Below the pieces are notes generated by a model. It was not told the DNA's origin and made no database searches. It saw nothing but the letters and a program-made list of their open reading frames with translations. Source: Rickettsia typhi (GTDB lineage: Bacteria > Pseudomonadota > Alphaproteobacteria > Rickettsiales > UBA1997). From it: 10,958 bases of DNA. The first letter of the stretch is position 1. Each line of letters opens with the position of its first letter. Shown here piece by piece: positions 1 to 10,509 of this stretch. The stretch covers positions 1 to 10,958 of the forward strand of contig CAMDOL010000046.1 of assembly GCA_945903615.1 (NCBI GenBank), in the 5' to 3' direction. The position numbers were made by a program, and so were the translations under genes.

Positions 1-2
1 AT

Positions 3-119
3 GACTTGTTATATGAAGACCAATTTTTTATTCTGTATTTTGCTTTAGTCATGGATCATTTAAATGTGTTAAAGGATACATGGCTAAGGCTTTATTACTT
101 TGGTTTATTTGGCAAGTAG
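3..119 (+). CDS. Possible C-terminal end of an upstream gene, cut by the window edge
   Basis: An open frame enters from the left edge and runs 38 codons to TAG at 117-119. The peptide is hydrophobic and aromatic (it contains FFILYFALV and LYYFGLFGK), as in the end of a membrane or membrane-associated protein. A strong + strand terminator lies about 110 bp downstream, which supports a + strand transcript arriving here. The stretch is short, no family is recognisable, and a chance open frame is possible in AT-rich DNA. I see no gene or known RNA in 120-230; a TAGATA/TATCTA pair (192-197 and 217-222) could form a small hairpin in the 3' untranslated RNA. Confidence 0.3.
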   Translation, partial: DLLYEDQFFILYFALVMDHLNVLKDTWLRLYYFGLFGK

Positions 120-230
120 TTTTGGTTTTTAGTTATGCAACAAAGCCCAAAATTTTGTTAAAAAATAAGGTGAGATGTGGGGTTAATTAATTAGATAACG
201 ATGTCTATGAAGATTCTATCTAGTAACAAT

Positions 231-268
231 AAAGTGGGGCAGCTTTTAAGTTGCCCCACTTTTTTATT
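231..268 (+). terminator. Strong intrinsic terminator, possibly bidirectional
   Basis: AAAGTGGGGCA (231-241) and TGCCCCACTTT (252-262) form a perfect 11-bp stem, extendable by a G-U pair and two more pairs, with a small AT loop. On the + strand a run of six T (260-265) and further T-rich sequence follow. On the - strand the hairpin begins 4-5 bp past the stop codon of the SRPBCC gene (267-269), followed by a weaker T stretch, so it could end both convergent transcripts. It is by far the clearest terminator in the window. Confidence 0.88.
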
Positions 269-791
269 ATTTTTCTAAAGCTTCTTTTAAATTTTTTAAG
301 CCTTCAGCAAAATCTTTTTTGGTTTCTTTTTGAGTAAAAAAGCAACTTAAGTTAACGGGAAATGCATTTCTGCCAGTCACTACCCAAGTAACTTTGGATT
401 GATTTTCATCAATTGCGGTGGTGGTAAAATAAACTTGACTAGTTTTTTTCATTGGTTTGGTCAAACGCAATTCCAAGTCGATTCTTTCATTAGGAATCAT
501 GCTTGTAATTTCTTGTTCACCAACACCAACTTGACTATTATTTGAAGACCATGAGTTAGTGAAGCCAACGGTTCCTTCTTCTCCTGTGTATTGCAAAGCA
601 ACTGTTGGATCTTTTGTGGAAAATGGGTTCCAATCATTATTGGTTTTGGTCATTTTTAAATAATCAAATACCACTACTCTTGGCTTATTGATAACAATTT
701 CTTGTTCAATTTTAAAATCTTTAGGAAGAACAGCCGCAACCAAAAGAGCTGAGGCGATAATAGCAACTAAAATTAAGAATAATGTTTTCAT
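267..791 (-). CDS. SRPBCC-superfamily protein with N-terminal membrane anchor
   Basis: 174 aa. Residues 4-22 form a hydrophobic segment after a short MK start, best read as a signal anchor or uncleaved signal peptide. The rest resembles the START/Bet v1-like (SRPBCC, polyketide-cyclase-like) fold: an EQEIVINKP first strand followed by VFDYL, a WNPFS motif near residue 54, alternating strands, and a C-terminal helix (FAEGLKNLKEALEK). This fold makes a hydrophobic pocket for small or lipid ligands; ligand and reaction cannot be read here, and catalytic residues are not conserved across the superfamily. The domain probably faces the periplasm. The gene stands alone, divergent from the 97-aa gene and ending in the terminator hairpin. 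No Shine-Dalgarno precedes the ATG, but the anchor begins right at it, which supports this start. Confidence 0.75.
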   Translation of the reverse strand: MKTLFLILVAIIASALLVAAVLPKDFKIEQEIVINKPRVVVFDYLKMTKTNNDWNPFSTKDPTVALQYTGEEGTVGFTNSWSSNNSQVGVGEQEITSMIPNERIDLELRLTKPMKKTSQVYFTTTAIDENQSKVTWVVTGRNAFPVNLSCFFTQKETKKDFAEGLKNLKEALEK

Positions 792-880
792 ATATATGTT
801 AGATTAATAATTGATAAGGCAGTATAAGTTCAGTGTCAGAAAGTGTGATTGCTAGGTTTTAAGTATCAAGAGAAAATATA
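792..880. promoter_or_regulatory. Divergent intergenic gap, presumed promoters for both flanking genes
   Basis: This 89-bp gap separates two divergent genes, so promoters for both should lie here. On the - strand TATACT (within 820-830) is a fair -10 box, but no -35 box sits at normal spacing. On the + strand AAGAGA (868-873) is a weak ribosome-binding candidate for the ATG at 881. The assignment rests on gene arrangement more than on motifs. Confidence 0.35.
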
Positions 881-1174
881 ATGAATAAATTAATCATAAA
901 TTACCAGCGACAAAAAATGGATTTTTTAGATAATCTACAACCCGATGATTTAAGAAATGGCGAGAGTTTTAATCAATTAGAAACAATTATTGAAAACATC
1001 AATAAAGCCCTAATTAACAATATAATCAGCGGCAAAAACCCATCTGAATTTATCAACAAATCCTTAAACAATTTATTCCGTGAAAATTCTTCAGCTAAAG
1101 CCAAAGCAATTAATTTGGCAAATTTTTATTTGCAAATAAAACAAATAGATTTTGAAGTCAAAGATTCTGCGTGA
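881..1174 (+). CDS. Hypothetical protein, 97 aa
   Basis: I do not recognise this protein. It is Asn- and Lys-rich, has no membrane segment or signal peptide, contains no cysteine or obvious metal motif, and looks mostly helical (for example the FNQLETIIENINKALINNII stretch near residues 30-49). Support for a real gene: it fills the space between flanking genes without overlap, has a weak AAGAGA ribosome-binding candidate 7 bp before the ATG, and its codon use resembles its neighbours. It is divergent from the SRPBCC gene and convergent with rnhA, 18 bp away. A second in-frame ATG at 917 would give an 85-aa version. No function can be inferred. Confidence 0.55.
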   Translation: MNKLIINYQRQKMDFLDNLQPDDLRNGESFNQLETIIENINKALINNIISGKNPSEFINKSLNNLFRENSSAKAKAINLANFYLQIKQIDFEVKDSA

Positions 1175-1192
1175 TTCACAGATGTTTAGTTT

Positions 1193-1633
1193 CTAATTAT
1201 CATGGTTTTTAATTGCCCTCACCGCAAGTTGATCGGCAATTTCATTATATTTATTGCCACTGTGTCCTTTTACCCATTTCCAAGTTATATGATGCTCCGC
1301 CACTAATAAATCAAGCTCTTTCCAGAGTTGATCATTTTTCACCGGTTGTTTTTTGGCGGTCTTCCAGCCATTTTTTTTCCAATTTAAAATCCATTTAGTG
1401 ATTCCATCTTGAACATATTTGCTGTCGGTATGGATTGTAATGTTTAATGATTTTTTAACGATCTTGAGTGATTCAATCACCGCCATTAATTCCATCTGAT
1501 TATTTGTGGCTTCCATTTGAAATCCAGAAATTTCTTTTTTATGTTCTTTGTAAAGTAAAATTGCTCCCCAGCCACCTTTTCCAGGATTGCCCGAGCATGC
1601 GCCGTCGGTGTAAATTTCAATTAAATCACTCAT
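1193..1633 (-). CDS. rnhA: Ribonuclease HI
   Basis: 146 aa, a full-length RNase HI. It cleaves the RNA strand of RNA-DNA hybrids in the cytoplasm, removing R-loops and primers. The catalytic carboxylates fall at the same numbers as in the E. coli enzyme: D10 (in YTDGACSGNPG), E48 (NNQMEL), D70 (IHTDSKY) and D134 (NEIAD), with the active-site histidine H124 in VKGHSGN. The basic protrusion (about residues 80-100, WILNWKKNGWKTAKKQ) is present, so substrate binding should be normal. Its ATG overlaps the xerD stop as ATGA (1630-1633) and no Shine-Dalgarno is visible, so translation is probably coupled to xerD. The pair makes a small DNA-maintenance unit. Confidence 0.97.
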   Translation of the reverse strand: MSDLIEIYTDGACSGNPGKGGWGAILLYKEHKKEISGFQMEATNNQMELMAVIESLKIVKKSLNITIHTDSKYVQDGITKWILNWKKNGWKTAKKQPVKNDQLWKELDLLVAEHHITWKWVKGHSGNKYNEIADQLAVRAIKNHDN

Positions 1634-2625
1634 AATGTTTTTGCTAAAGGATGATATTTGTAGACCAACTCTTTTAGTTTTGAGTCTAAAATATGAGTAT
1701 AAATTTGCGTAGTAGAAATATCGCTGTGACCAAGCAATTCTTGCAGAATTCTCAAATCAACCCCCTGATTCAAAAGGTGCGAAGCAAATGAATGGCGAAT
1801 CACATGTGGCGAGACTTTTCTTTCATCAATTCCAATTATAACCGCTAATTCTTTAAGCATTTGATTGAATCTTTGTCTGGTTAAATGCTCATCAACTCCT
1901 TTTTTATTTATTGCCTTACTGATCTGATCAATATCTTTATTGATTCTAATTTTTCCACAAAACAACCATTTAGAATTTTGATGTCCCATCTCTTCTCTTG
2001 CCTTCAAATATTTTGCTAAAATCTTGAGAGATGTTTTGTTGAGTGGTGCAATACGCTCTTTATTGCCTTTGCCATTTACAATTAAATAATTTTTAAAAAT
2101 AACTTTTCCATCACTAAAATTTTTTCCAATCGCCGCAATTGGCAGTGAAACCAACTCAGAAACTCTCAAGCCTGCCGCATAAAGAATCTCTAGCATACAA
2201 GAAAGTCTGATGCCAAAATGAGTATTATCTTTCGCCACAAAATCAAGCATAGAAAAAACTTCTTTTTCGCTTAAATATTTAGGCAATTTAAGATTATTTT
2301 TAACCTGATCAATATTTAAAGTGGGATTATTATTTTTGATTCCTTCTGTTTCTAAAAATTTGAAAAAACTTTTAGTGGTAGAAATTTTGCGATTGAGGCT
2401 TGAGGATTTTATGCCTTGTTTATATAGTTCGCCAAGATATTGCTTAAAAAGATTTTCGTCAACTTGCAGAAAGTTTTTTTGTTTTGAAACTAAAAACTTT
2501 AAAAATAAATCCAAGTCATTCTTATAAGAAGAGACAGTATTTGTTGATAAACCATTTTCACTAATTAAAACATCTAAAAATGATTTAATGAGAGTCTGTC
2601 CATTATCTTTTTTTATTATGCTCAT
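1630..2625 (-). CDS. xerD: Site-specific tyrosine recombinase XerD
   Basis: 331 aa. With XerC it resolves chromosome dimers at dif, normally under FtsK control. An N-terminal SAM-like core-binding domain (about 10-95) precedes the catalytic domain (about 115-330). The catalytic set is complete: R154 (AAGLRVSEL), K186 (NGKGNKER), H274 and R277 (SPHVIRH), H300 (LLGHSD) and the nucleophile Y309 (TTQIYTH). The C-terminal end with HPLA favours XerD over XerC. It is about 30 residues longer than E. coli XerD, mainly from an extra segment between WLF (220-222) and LTRQRF (248-253). The N-terminus aligns with the family from this ATG. No Shine-Dalgarno is visible; the ATG lies inside the 3' end of a possible upstream ORF, consistent with coupling. 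Confidence 0.9.
   Translation of the reverse strand: MSIIKKDNGQTLIKSFLDVLISENGLSTNTVSSYKNDLDLFLKFLVSKQKNFLQVDENLFKQYLGELYKQGIKSSSLNRKISTTKSFFKFLETEGIKNNNPTLNIDQVKNNLKLPKYLSEKEVFSMLDFVAKDNTHFGIRLSCMLEILYAAGLRVSELVSLPIAAIGKNFSDGKVIFKNYLIVNGKGNKERIAPLNKTSLKILAKYLKAREEMGHQNSKWLFCGKIRINKDIDQISKAINKKGVDEHLTRQRFNQMLKELAVIIGIDERKVSPHVIRHSFASHLLNQGVDLRILQELLGHSDISTTQIYTHILDSKLKELVYKYHPLAKTL
1927..1944. repeat. Short perfect hairpin inside the XerD extra segment
   Basis: ATCAATA (1927-1933) and TATTGAT (1938-1944) pair as a 7-bp stem with a 4-base loop. It lies in the part of xerD that encodes the extra segment between WLF and LTRQRF (1882-1959). The inverted repeat is exact, but a stem this short can arise by chance in AT-rich DNA. 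Confidence 0.4.
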
Positions 2626-2869
2626 CTGGCAGGCAAATATTGATTTTGTCTCTTATATCAACCTTAAGCACAATTTCTCTTTGTGGAATTTTTATGTCAT
2701 TTTTTCTAATCAACACCAAAAACATTACAGAAAAAAATAAAAAAGCAGTCCAAAATAAAAAGTGCCCAGAAAAGTGCCAAGAAAAATGCTCAGAAAAATG
2801 CCCAGGAAAATTCTTGGTTAGCATTTTCCATTTACTTTGTTTTCTGTGGTAAAATTTTGGAAGTTTCAT
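2603..2869 (-). CDS. Possible small single-pass membrane protein upstream of xerD
   Basis: An open frame of 88 codons from ATG 2869, or 116 codons from ATG 2953, ends 23 bp inside xerD. From 2869 the protein has a basic N-terminus, an HFS-type tetrapeptide repeat (about residues 23-37), one strong transmembrane segment (about 37-54, WTAFLFFSVMFLVLI) and a charged tail. I recognise no family. In favour: it fills an otherwise empty gap of over 300 bp, and xerD lacks its own Shine-Dalgarno, as expected for coupled translation. Against: no convincing ribosome-binding site at any candidate ATG (2953, 2869, 2824), and the + strand is also open over part of the region. The longer start would leave no room for a promoter outside the M48 gene. 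Confidence 0.4.
   Translation of the reverse strand: MKLPKFYHRKQSKWKMLTKNFPGHFSEHFSWHFSGHFLFWTAFLFFSVMFLVLIRKNDIKIPQREIVLKVDIRDKINICLPDEHNKKR
2758..2805. repeat. 12-bp tandem repeat, four copies
   Basis: Four adjacent 12-bp units (2758-2769, 2770-2781, 2782-2793, 2794-2805) follow the pattern AAAA, G or A, TGC, C or T, C or A, AG; a decayed fifth unit may begin at 2806. Because 12 is a multiple of three, copy-number change keeps any frame. On the - strand it encodes an HFS-type tetrapeptide repeat within the possible small membrane protein; on the + strand it would read as EKC plus one variable residue. Confidence 0.85.
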
Positions 2870-2946
2870 TAGGGTTGGTTTGATTTTTATTGGATCCACT
2901 GGAGTTTCAAGAGTTTGAAAATCTATCTTTATAATTATTTTTTTAC

Positions 2947-2950
2947 AAGG
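2947..2950 (+). promoter_or_regulatory. Ribosome-binding site that fixes the M48 protease start
   Basis: AAGG sits 6 bp before the ATG at 2957. The same frame is open from an upstream ATG at 2915, but only the 2957 start has this site and places a normal signal peptide at the N-terminus. Confidence 0.6.
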
Positions 2951-2956
2951 CAAAAA

Positions 2957-6915
<3,959 letters not shown>

Positions 6916-6966
6916 ATGAAATAGGTTGTTTGAACCGCTTATTTTACAATCCAATTTTATAATGTA
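6916..6966. promoter_or_regulatory. Short divergent gap between mnhE and ribH, presumed promoters
   Basis: Only 51 bp separate two divergent operons, so both promoters must lie here or reach into the genes. AT-rich hexamers such as TACAAT (6945-6950) and TATAAT (6958-6963) occur, and TTGAAC lies at 6930-6935, but none pairs at standard -35/-10 spacing. TATAAT is too close to the ribH ATG to be its -10 box. Neither gene has a clear Shine-Dalgarno. Confidence 0.35.
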
Positions 6967-7392
6967 ATGCAAAAAATTCTCATTGTTCAAGCCCCATTTT
7001 ATGGTCATATTTCAACAATGCTACTTGAAGGAGCGATTGCTGAAGCTAAAAAAAATAATTTAGATTACGAAATTATTGACGCACTTGGCGCTTTTGAAAT
7101 TCCGGCAGTTATTGCTCTGGCTTCCAAAACCAATCAATACCAAGGCTATGTGGCTCTGGGCTGCGTGATTAGAGGAGAAACTACTCATTATGACTATGTT
7201 TGCCAAGAGAGTGCACGAGGTTTGAACGAGCTTGGCTATAAAAATGGTTTGGCAATTGGCTACGGAATTATCACTTGCGAAAATGAGGCGCAAGCTATTG
7301 CAAGAGCAGATAAAAATCAAAAAAACAAGGGCGGATTTGCGGTTTTAGCTTGTTTGAGAATGATTGAAATCAAAAATAAATTTAACAGGTAA
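6967..7392 (+). CDS. ribH: 6,7-dimethyl-8-ribityllumazine synthase
   Basis: 141 aa, slightly shorter than the usual 150-160. It joins 5-amino-6-ribitylaminouracil and dihydroxybutanone phosphate to make lumazine, the step before riboflavin. Visible motifs are the N-terminal strand ILIVQAPFYG, GAFEIP (41-46), the phosphate-binding and catalytic loop CVIRGETTHYDYV with H74, and the C-terminal KGGFAVLACLRMI helix. The F12 position of the aromatic substrate stack is kept. It is the first gene of a + strand operon; its TAA overlaps the mnhF ATG by one base (TAATG). No other riboflavin gene is in the window. Presence of this gene argues that the organism makes, or partly makes, its own flavins. Confidence 0.96.
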   Translation: MQKILIVQAPFYGHISTMLLEGAIAEAKKNNLDYEIIDALGAFEIPAVIALASKTNQYQGYVALGCVIRGETTHYDYVCQESARGLNELGYKNGLAIGYGIITCENEAQAIARADKNQKNKGGFAVLACLRMIEIKNKFNR

Positions 7393-7637
7393 TGACTATA
7401 TTCATCAACATCACAATCCTGATCAGCCTAGCTTTGGTAATAACAAAATTTATTATCACCAGCAATTCTTACCAAAAAATTATCGGTTTTTATTTTATTT
7501 TTACAGGGTTGATTATTTTGATTTTGATCAACTCAATTGCCAAATTTCAATTAGCCATTGATATTGCTTTTCTCTTGTTTTTATTGGAGTTAGCAGCAAT
7601 TTTATTTTTGATCTTAAACAAAAAAGTGAACAATTAA
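7392..7637 (+). CDS. mnhF: Mrp-type Na+/H+ antiporter subunit F
   Basis: 81 aa, almost wholly hydrophobic, with three predicted membrane helices (about 4-22, 29-47, 54-75). Size and helix number fit MnhF/MrpF, and the last helix carries the acidic pattern AIDIAFLLFLLELA, where the family keeps a conserved Asp. MrpF is a small structural subunit of the antiporter. Sequence similarity alone is weak in such short membrane proteins; the immediate MnhG-like partner and nearby mnhE support the call. The start overlaps the ribH stop (TAATG), and the stop is directly followed by the mnhG ATG. An overlapping 65-codon frame (7364-7561) is a shadow. Confidence 0.75.
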   Translation: MTIFINITILISLALVITKFIITSNSYQKIIGFYFIFTGLIILILINSIAKFQLAIDIAFLLFLLELAAILFLILNKKVNN

Positions 7638-7931
7638 ATGGATATTATTGCTAACATTTTATCTGCTTTTGGTGCTTTGATAATTCTAGTTTGTGCGCTT
7701 GGGGTTTTTAGAAGCAAAAATGTTTTTCTATCAGTTAAATTGGTTTTTACCGCCAATATTTATGGTTTATCAACATTATTAATCGGATTATTTTTAGCAA
7801 ATCCAACCATAATTTTAGCCATCAAAACCAGCATTCTTACAACTTTAAATATAATCATTACCATCATTATTAACCATTTGATTGTTAAAAAATCGGCGAT
7901 TGAAGAAAAAATTATTAAGCAATATGAGTAG
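7638..7931 (+). CDS. mnhG: Mrp-type Na+/H+ antiporter subunit G
   Basis: 97 aa with three hydrophobic segments (about 4-23, 38-54, 60-82) and a charged tail. MnhG features seen are an N-terminal GALIILVCALGVFRSKN stretch, like the family's pattern of a glycine-rich helix ending in a short basic loop before the conserved amphipathic turn, followed by two further helices. MrpG helps assemble the antiporter complex in the inner membrane. The start abuts the mnhF stop with no gap, and the end overlaps ctaG by 8 bp. The call relies on length, topology and position after mnhF; subunits A, B, C and D are not in this window. Confidence 0.75.
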   Translation: MDIIANILSAFGALIILVCALGVFRSKNVFLSVKLVFTANIYGLSTLLIGLFLANPTIILAIKTSILTTLNIIITIIINHLIVKKSAIEEKIIKQYE

Positions 7932-8466
7932 AAAAAAACCCAATCACATTCAAAAGAAATTTATTAACAACACCATTTACTCTGTTATTGGGATTTTGTT
8001 TTTAACCTTCATTTTTATTCAACCTTACAACATATTCTGTCGCCTCAAAAAAACTTGCCATCCAATCACATTTTCTTCTTTCTCTTTTGATAAAAATGGC
8101 AAAATAGAGATGACGATTAATTTTGTTGGCACAATTCCTGAAGCACTAAAACAGTCTGTTCAATTTTATCCCGATCAAGAAAAATTGAAGATTCGCAATG
8201 GAAAAAATATTAACAATTTTTATAGAACAAAAAATCTGACCAATCAAAATATAATTGTTGCCACTCATTTTGATGTGAAGCCAGAAGGAATAGAAAAATA
8301 TTTGGAAAGAATTGAGTGTATTTGTTTTAAAAACCAATCTTTAAAAATTGGAAAAAAAGCCGCAATGCCATTTAAATTTCGTATTAATCCAGCAATTGAG
8401 AAGGATCCTAAGTTTGACAATATTAAAGAAATAACTGTGAATTATAGCGTTTATTTGGTGGAATAA
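7924..8466 (+). CDS. ctaG: Cytochrome c oxidase assembly protein CtaG/Cox11
   Basis: 180 aa. Cox11/CtaG is a membrane-anchored periplasmic copper chaperone that delivers copper to the CuB site of aa3-type oxidase subunit I. A basic N-terminus and one membrane helix (about 17-36) lead to PYNIFC with conserved C39. The soluble domain shows the family pattern: a YPDQEKLKIRNG strand, FYRTKNLTNQ, ATHFDVKP, and the copper-binding CICF motif (C132, C134) in ECICFKNQSL, then PFKFRINP and a C-terminal NYSVY. All three expected cysteines are present. The ATG at 7924 is chosen because it matches the usual basic start; the frame is open from 7882 inside mnhG. The 3' end overlaps cysS by 16 bp. Confidence 0.93.
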   Translation: MSRKKPNHIQKKFINNTIYSVIGILFLTFIFIQPYNIFCRLKKTCHPITFSSFSFDKNGKIEMTINFVGTIPEALKQSVQFYPDQEKLKIRNGKNINNFYRTKNLTNQNIIVATHFDVKPEGIEKYLERIECICFKNQSLKIGKKAAMPFKFRINPAIEKDPKFDNIKEITVNYSVYLVE

Positions 8467-9839
8467 ATCCACTTGGTTTCACCACCAGCAACATCTTTGA
8501 GAATAATATTTTTATCTAGCAATTCTTTTCTAATCTCATCAGCCTTCGCCCAATTTTTTTCTTCCTTAAAAACCTTTCTGTGTAAAATTTTTTCTAAAAT
8601 ATAATTTTCATCCACATCATTTTGGTTTGATTTAGAAAAATAATTAGCATCAAAAAGACCAAGAAAATTAAGGCATTCAACCAAATTATTGGTTAAATTT
8701 TGTTTTTCCAAATCGATGGTTGAATGTTTGATTAATTTTACAATTTCGTGCAGAACGCTGAAGGCTAAAGGCGTGTTGAGATCATCGCTTAGATCTTCGA
8801 TGATTTTATTTAAATGAGGATTTTCTACTTTGGTTGAAGATTCAATTTTGCAATCAGCAATAATTTGATAAAATTTTTCGATTGATTTTTCAGCGTCGAA
8901 TAAAGCTTTATCATTAAAATCTAAAGGTTTGCGATAATGGGTTGAAAGCAGCAAATATCTGATTGCCATTGCTGGGATATTTTTATCAAGCAAATCTTTT
9001 ATGGTAAAAAAATTGTTTAAAGATTTACTCATCTTCTCGCCATTCACTGTCAAAAAACCATTATGCACCCAATATTTTGCATACAACGAATTGGGGTTGG
9101 CGCATTTACTTTGAGCAATTTCATTTTCATGATGTGGAAATTGCAAATCGGCACCGCCACCGTGAATATCAAAATTATCACCCAAATATTTATTACTCAT
9201 CGCCGAGCATTCAATATGCCAACCTGGGCGACCCTTGCCCCAAGGGCTTTCGAAGACTGAGGAAATATCATCTTCTCCATCGGCCGGTTTCCATAAAACA
9301 AAATCTAGTGAATCTTTTTTATATTTGGCAACTTCAATTCTTGAACCAGAAATCATTTCATCAACTGAGCGATTGGAAAGTTCTCCATAATTTTTATAAC
9401 TTTTTACATCGAATAAAACATGCCCTTCACTTACATATGCATTACCATTTTTTATAAGTTTTTCAATCATCAAAATCATCTCACCTATGTGTTCGGTTGC
9501 TTTTGGCTCAAAGCTTGGCGGCAAAACATTAAGCGCGGAAATATCTTGATAAAAAAGTTTTAAAACTTCGCTCGTTAAATTTTGAATTGAGATTTTTTTA
9601 AGTAATGCGGCAGCGTTAATTTTATCATCAACATCGGTGATGTTTCTAATATAAGTTACCTTGGGAAATATTTTTGAGAATAAGCGAAACCACAAATCAT
9701 AAATGACAATACTTCGTGCATTGCCAATGTGTGGGCGGCCATAAACTGTTGGACCACAAACATAAATTTTGATATTGTTAGCATCAATTGGGATAAAAAT
9801 TTCTTTGTTTTTGCTGAGGCTATTAAATATCTTTATCAT
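8451..9839 (-). CDS. cysS: Cysteine--tRNA ligase
   Basis: 462 aa, the standard length (E. coli 461). It charges tRNA-Cys in the cytoplasm. Class I signatures are HIGN (37-40) and KMSKS (269-273). Zinc ligands that bind the cysteine thiol are all present: C28 (YVCGPTVYG), C211 (HIECSAMS), H236 and E240 in FPHHENEIAQS. The nearby GRPGWHIECS and HGGGADL motifs are typical. The C-terminal anticodon-binding domain looks complete and ends in KWIYSTK. The start overlaps the stop of the TlpA-like gene as ATGA (9836-9839) with no Shine-Dalgarno, so translation is probably coupled. Its last 16 bp overlap ctaG on the other strand. Confidence 0.98.
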   Translation of the reverse strand: MIKIFNSLSKNKEIFIPIDANNIKIYVCGPTVYGRPHIGNARSIVIYDLWFRLFSKIFPKVTYIRNITDVDDKINAAALLKKISIQNLTSEVLKLFYQDISALNVLPPSFEPKATEHIGEMILMIEKLIKNGNAYVSEGHVLFDVKSYKNYGELSNRSVDEMISGSRIEVAKYKKDSLDFVLWKPADGEDDISSVFESPWGKGRPGWHIECSAMSNKYLGDNFDIHGGGADLQFPHHENEIAQSKCANPNSLYAKYWVHNGFLTVNGEKMSKSLNNFFTIKDLLDKNIPAMAIRYLLLSTHYRKPLDFNDKALFDAEKSIEKFYQIIADCKIESSTKVENPHLNKIIEDLSDDLNTPLAFSVLHEIVKLIKHSTIDLEKQNLTNNLVECLNFLGLFDANYFSKSNQNDVDENYILEKILHRKVFKEEKNWAKADEIRKELLDKNIILKDVAGGETKWIYSTK

Positions 9840-10471
9840 TTATTTAAAGTTTTCATAATTTTGCGGGCGATATAATTTTCTCCTTTATAGCCAGTGAATC
9901 TAAATTCAACTTCACCGCTACGATCAACCAAAACTGTGAGCGGGATAATTTTGTTATATTTAATATTGTTTTGCTTAAGCAAATCTGCTAAGCCATCATT
10001 ATAAATTAAATATTGGGGTGGAAAGTAAATATTTTTATAATATTCCAAATAGTTACTGAGATTTTTAGCGTCGATATTTTTATCAATCGCAACCGCAATT
10101 ACCTTCAAATCAGTTTTTTGAAATTTTCTAGAAATTTCATTTATGACCGGCATTTGCTCTTTACAAACTGAGCACCAAGTTGTGTATAGATAGAGCAGGA
10201 TTGGCTTACCAGCGTTAGATTCGATCTGATTAACGATGTCGCTGGGCGCAATTGGCAGCGGCTCGGTATAAGACCTATTATCTGATTCTGGGATTGGCAG
10301 ATTATGGTCATAATCTTGAACGAAAGATCTCCAGATAATTGTTGAAAGACCAGCAACCAAGATTAAAATAGTAGCGATCATTTTGGCTCTTTTAAAATTT
10401 TTAATTTTATTTAAATTGACTAGGTTATTCTTCACCGGTTTGTGATAAATGTTTGTTTCAAAATAAGCCAT
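9836..10471 (-). CDS. Membrane-anchored TlpA/ResA-like thioredoxin
   Basis: 211 aa from ATG 10471. A basic N-terminal region and one membrane helix (about 31-47) anchor a periplasmic thioredoxin-like domain. The active site is WCSVC (C100, C103) in YTTWCSVCKEQMP, with the cis-proline P177 in IIPLTVLVD. An insert between the first and second halves is typical of TlpA/ResA/DsbE proteins, which reduce specific disulfides in cytochrome c or oxidase assembly; which partner applies is not visible. ctaG about 1.4 kb away hints at oxidase maturation. The start is uncertain: ATG 10471 has no Shine-Dalgarno, while a perfect one (10510-10516) stands 5 bp before an in-frame ATT (10504), which would add 11 residues. 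The frame stays open to 10672, but that would overlap the prepilin gene. Confidence 0.88.
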   Translation of the reverse strand: MAYFETNIYHKPVKNNLVNLNKIKNFKRAKMIATILILVAGLSTIIWRSFVQDYDHNLPIPESDNRSYTEPLPIAPSDIVNQIESNAGKPILLYLYTTWCSVCKEQMPVINEISRKFQKTDLKVIAVAIDKNIDAKNLSNYLEYYKNIYFPPQYLIYNDGLADLLKQNNIKYNKIIPLTVLVDRSGEVEFRFTGYKGENYIARKIMKTLNK

Positions 10472-10509
10472 ATTATGGTAAGTATATTGCTTTTGTTTAT
10501 CAATAAAAA

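Noticed and set aside
120..230. Possible small RNA between the left-edge frame and the terminator
   Set aside because: Only one short hairpin is visible, and nothing matches tRNA, 5S, SRP RNA or tmRNA; a 3' untranslated region is simpler.
2640..2852. + strand open frame of 70 codons with EKC repeats
   Set aside because: It lies opposite the - strand ORF, has no ribosome-binding site, and its Cys repeat is explained by the 12-bp DNA repeat; the - strand reading with a membrane helix and the xerD overlap fits better, though not decisively.
2915..2956. Upstream ATG giving a 14-residue longer M48 protease
   Set aside because: The longer N-terminus spoils the signal peptide, and the AAGG ribosome-binding site points to the ATG at 2957.
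6916..7008. N-terminal extension of mnhE to the ATG at 7008
   Set aside because: It would overlap the start of ribH on the opposite strand and put a charged non-family stretch before the first membrane helix.
9063..9457. + strand open frames inside cysS
   Set aside because: They are antisense shadows of the conserved catalytic region of cysS; the His-rich translation reflects its complement.
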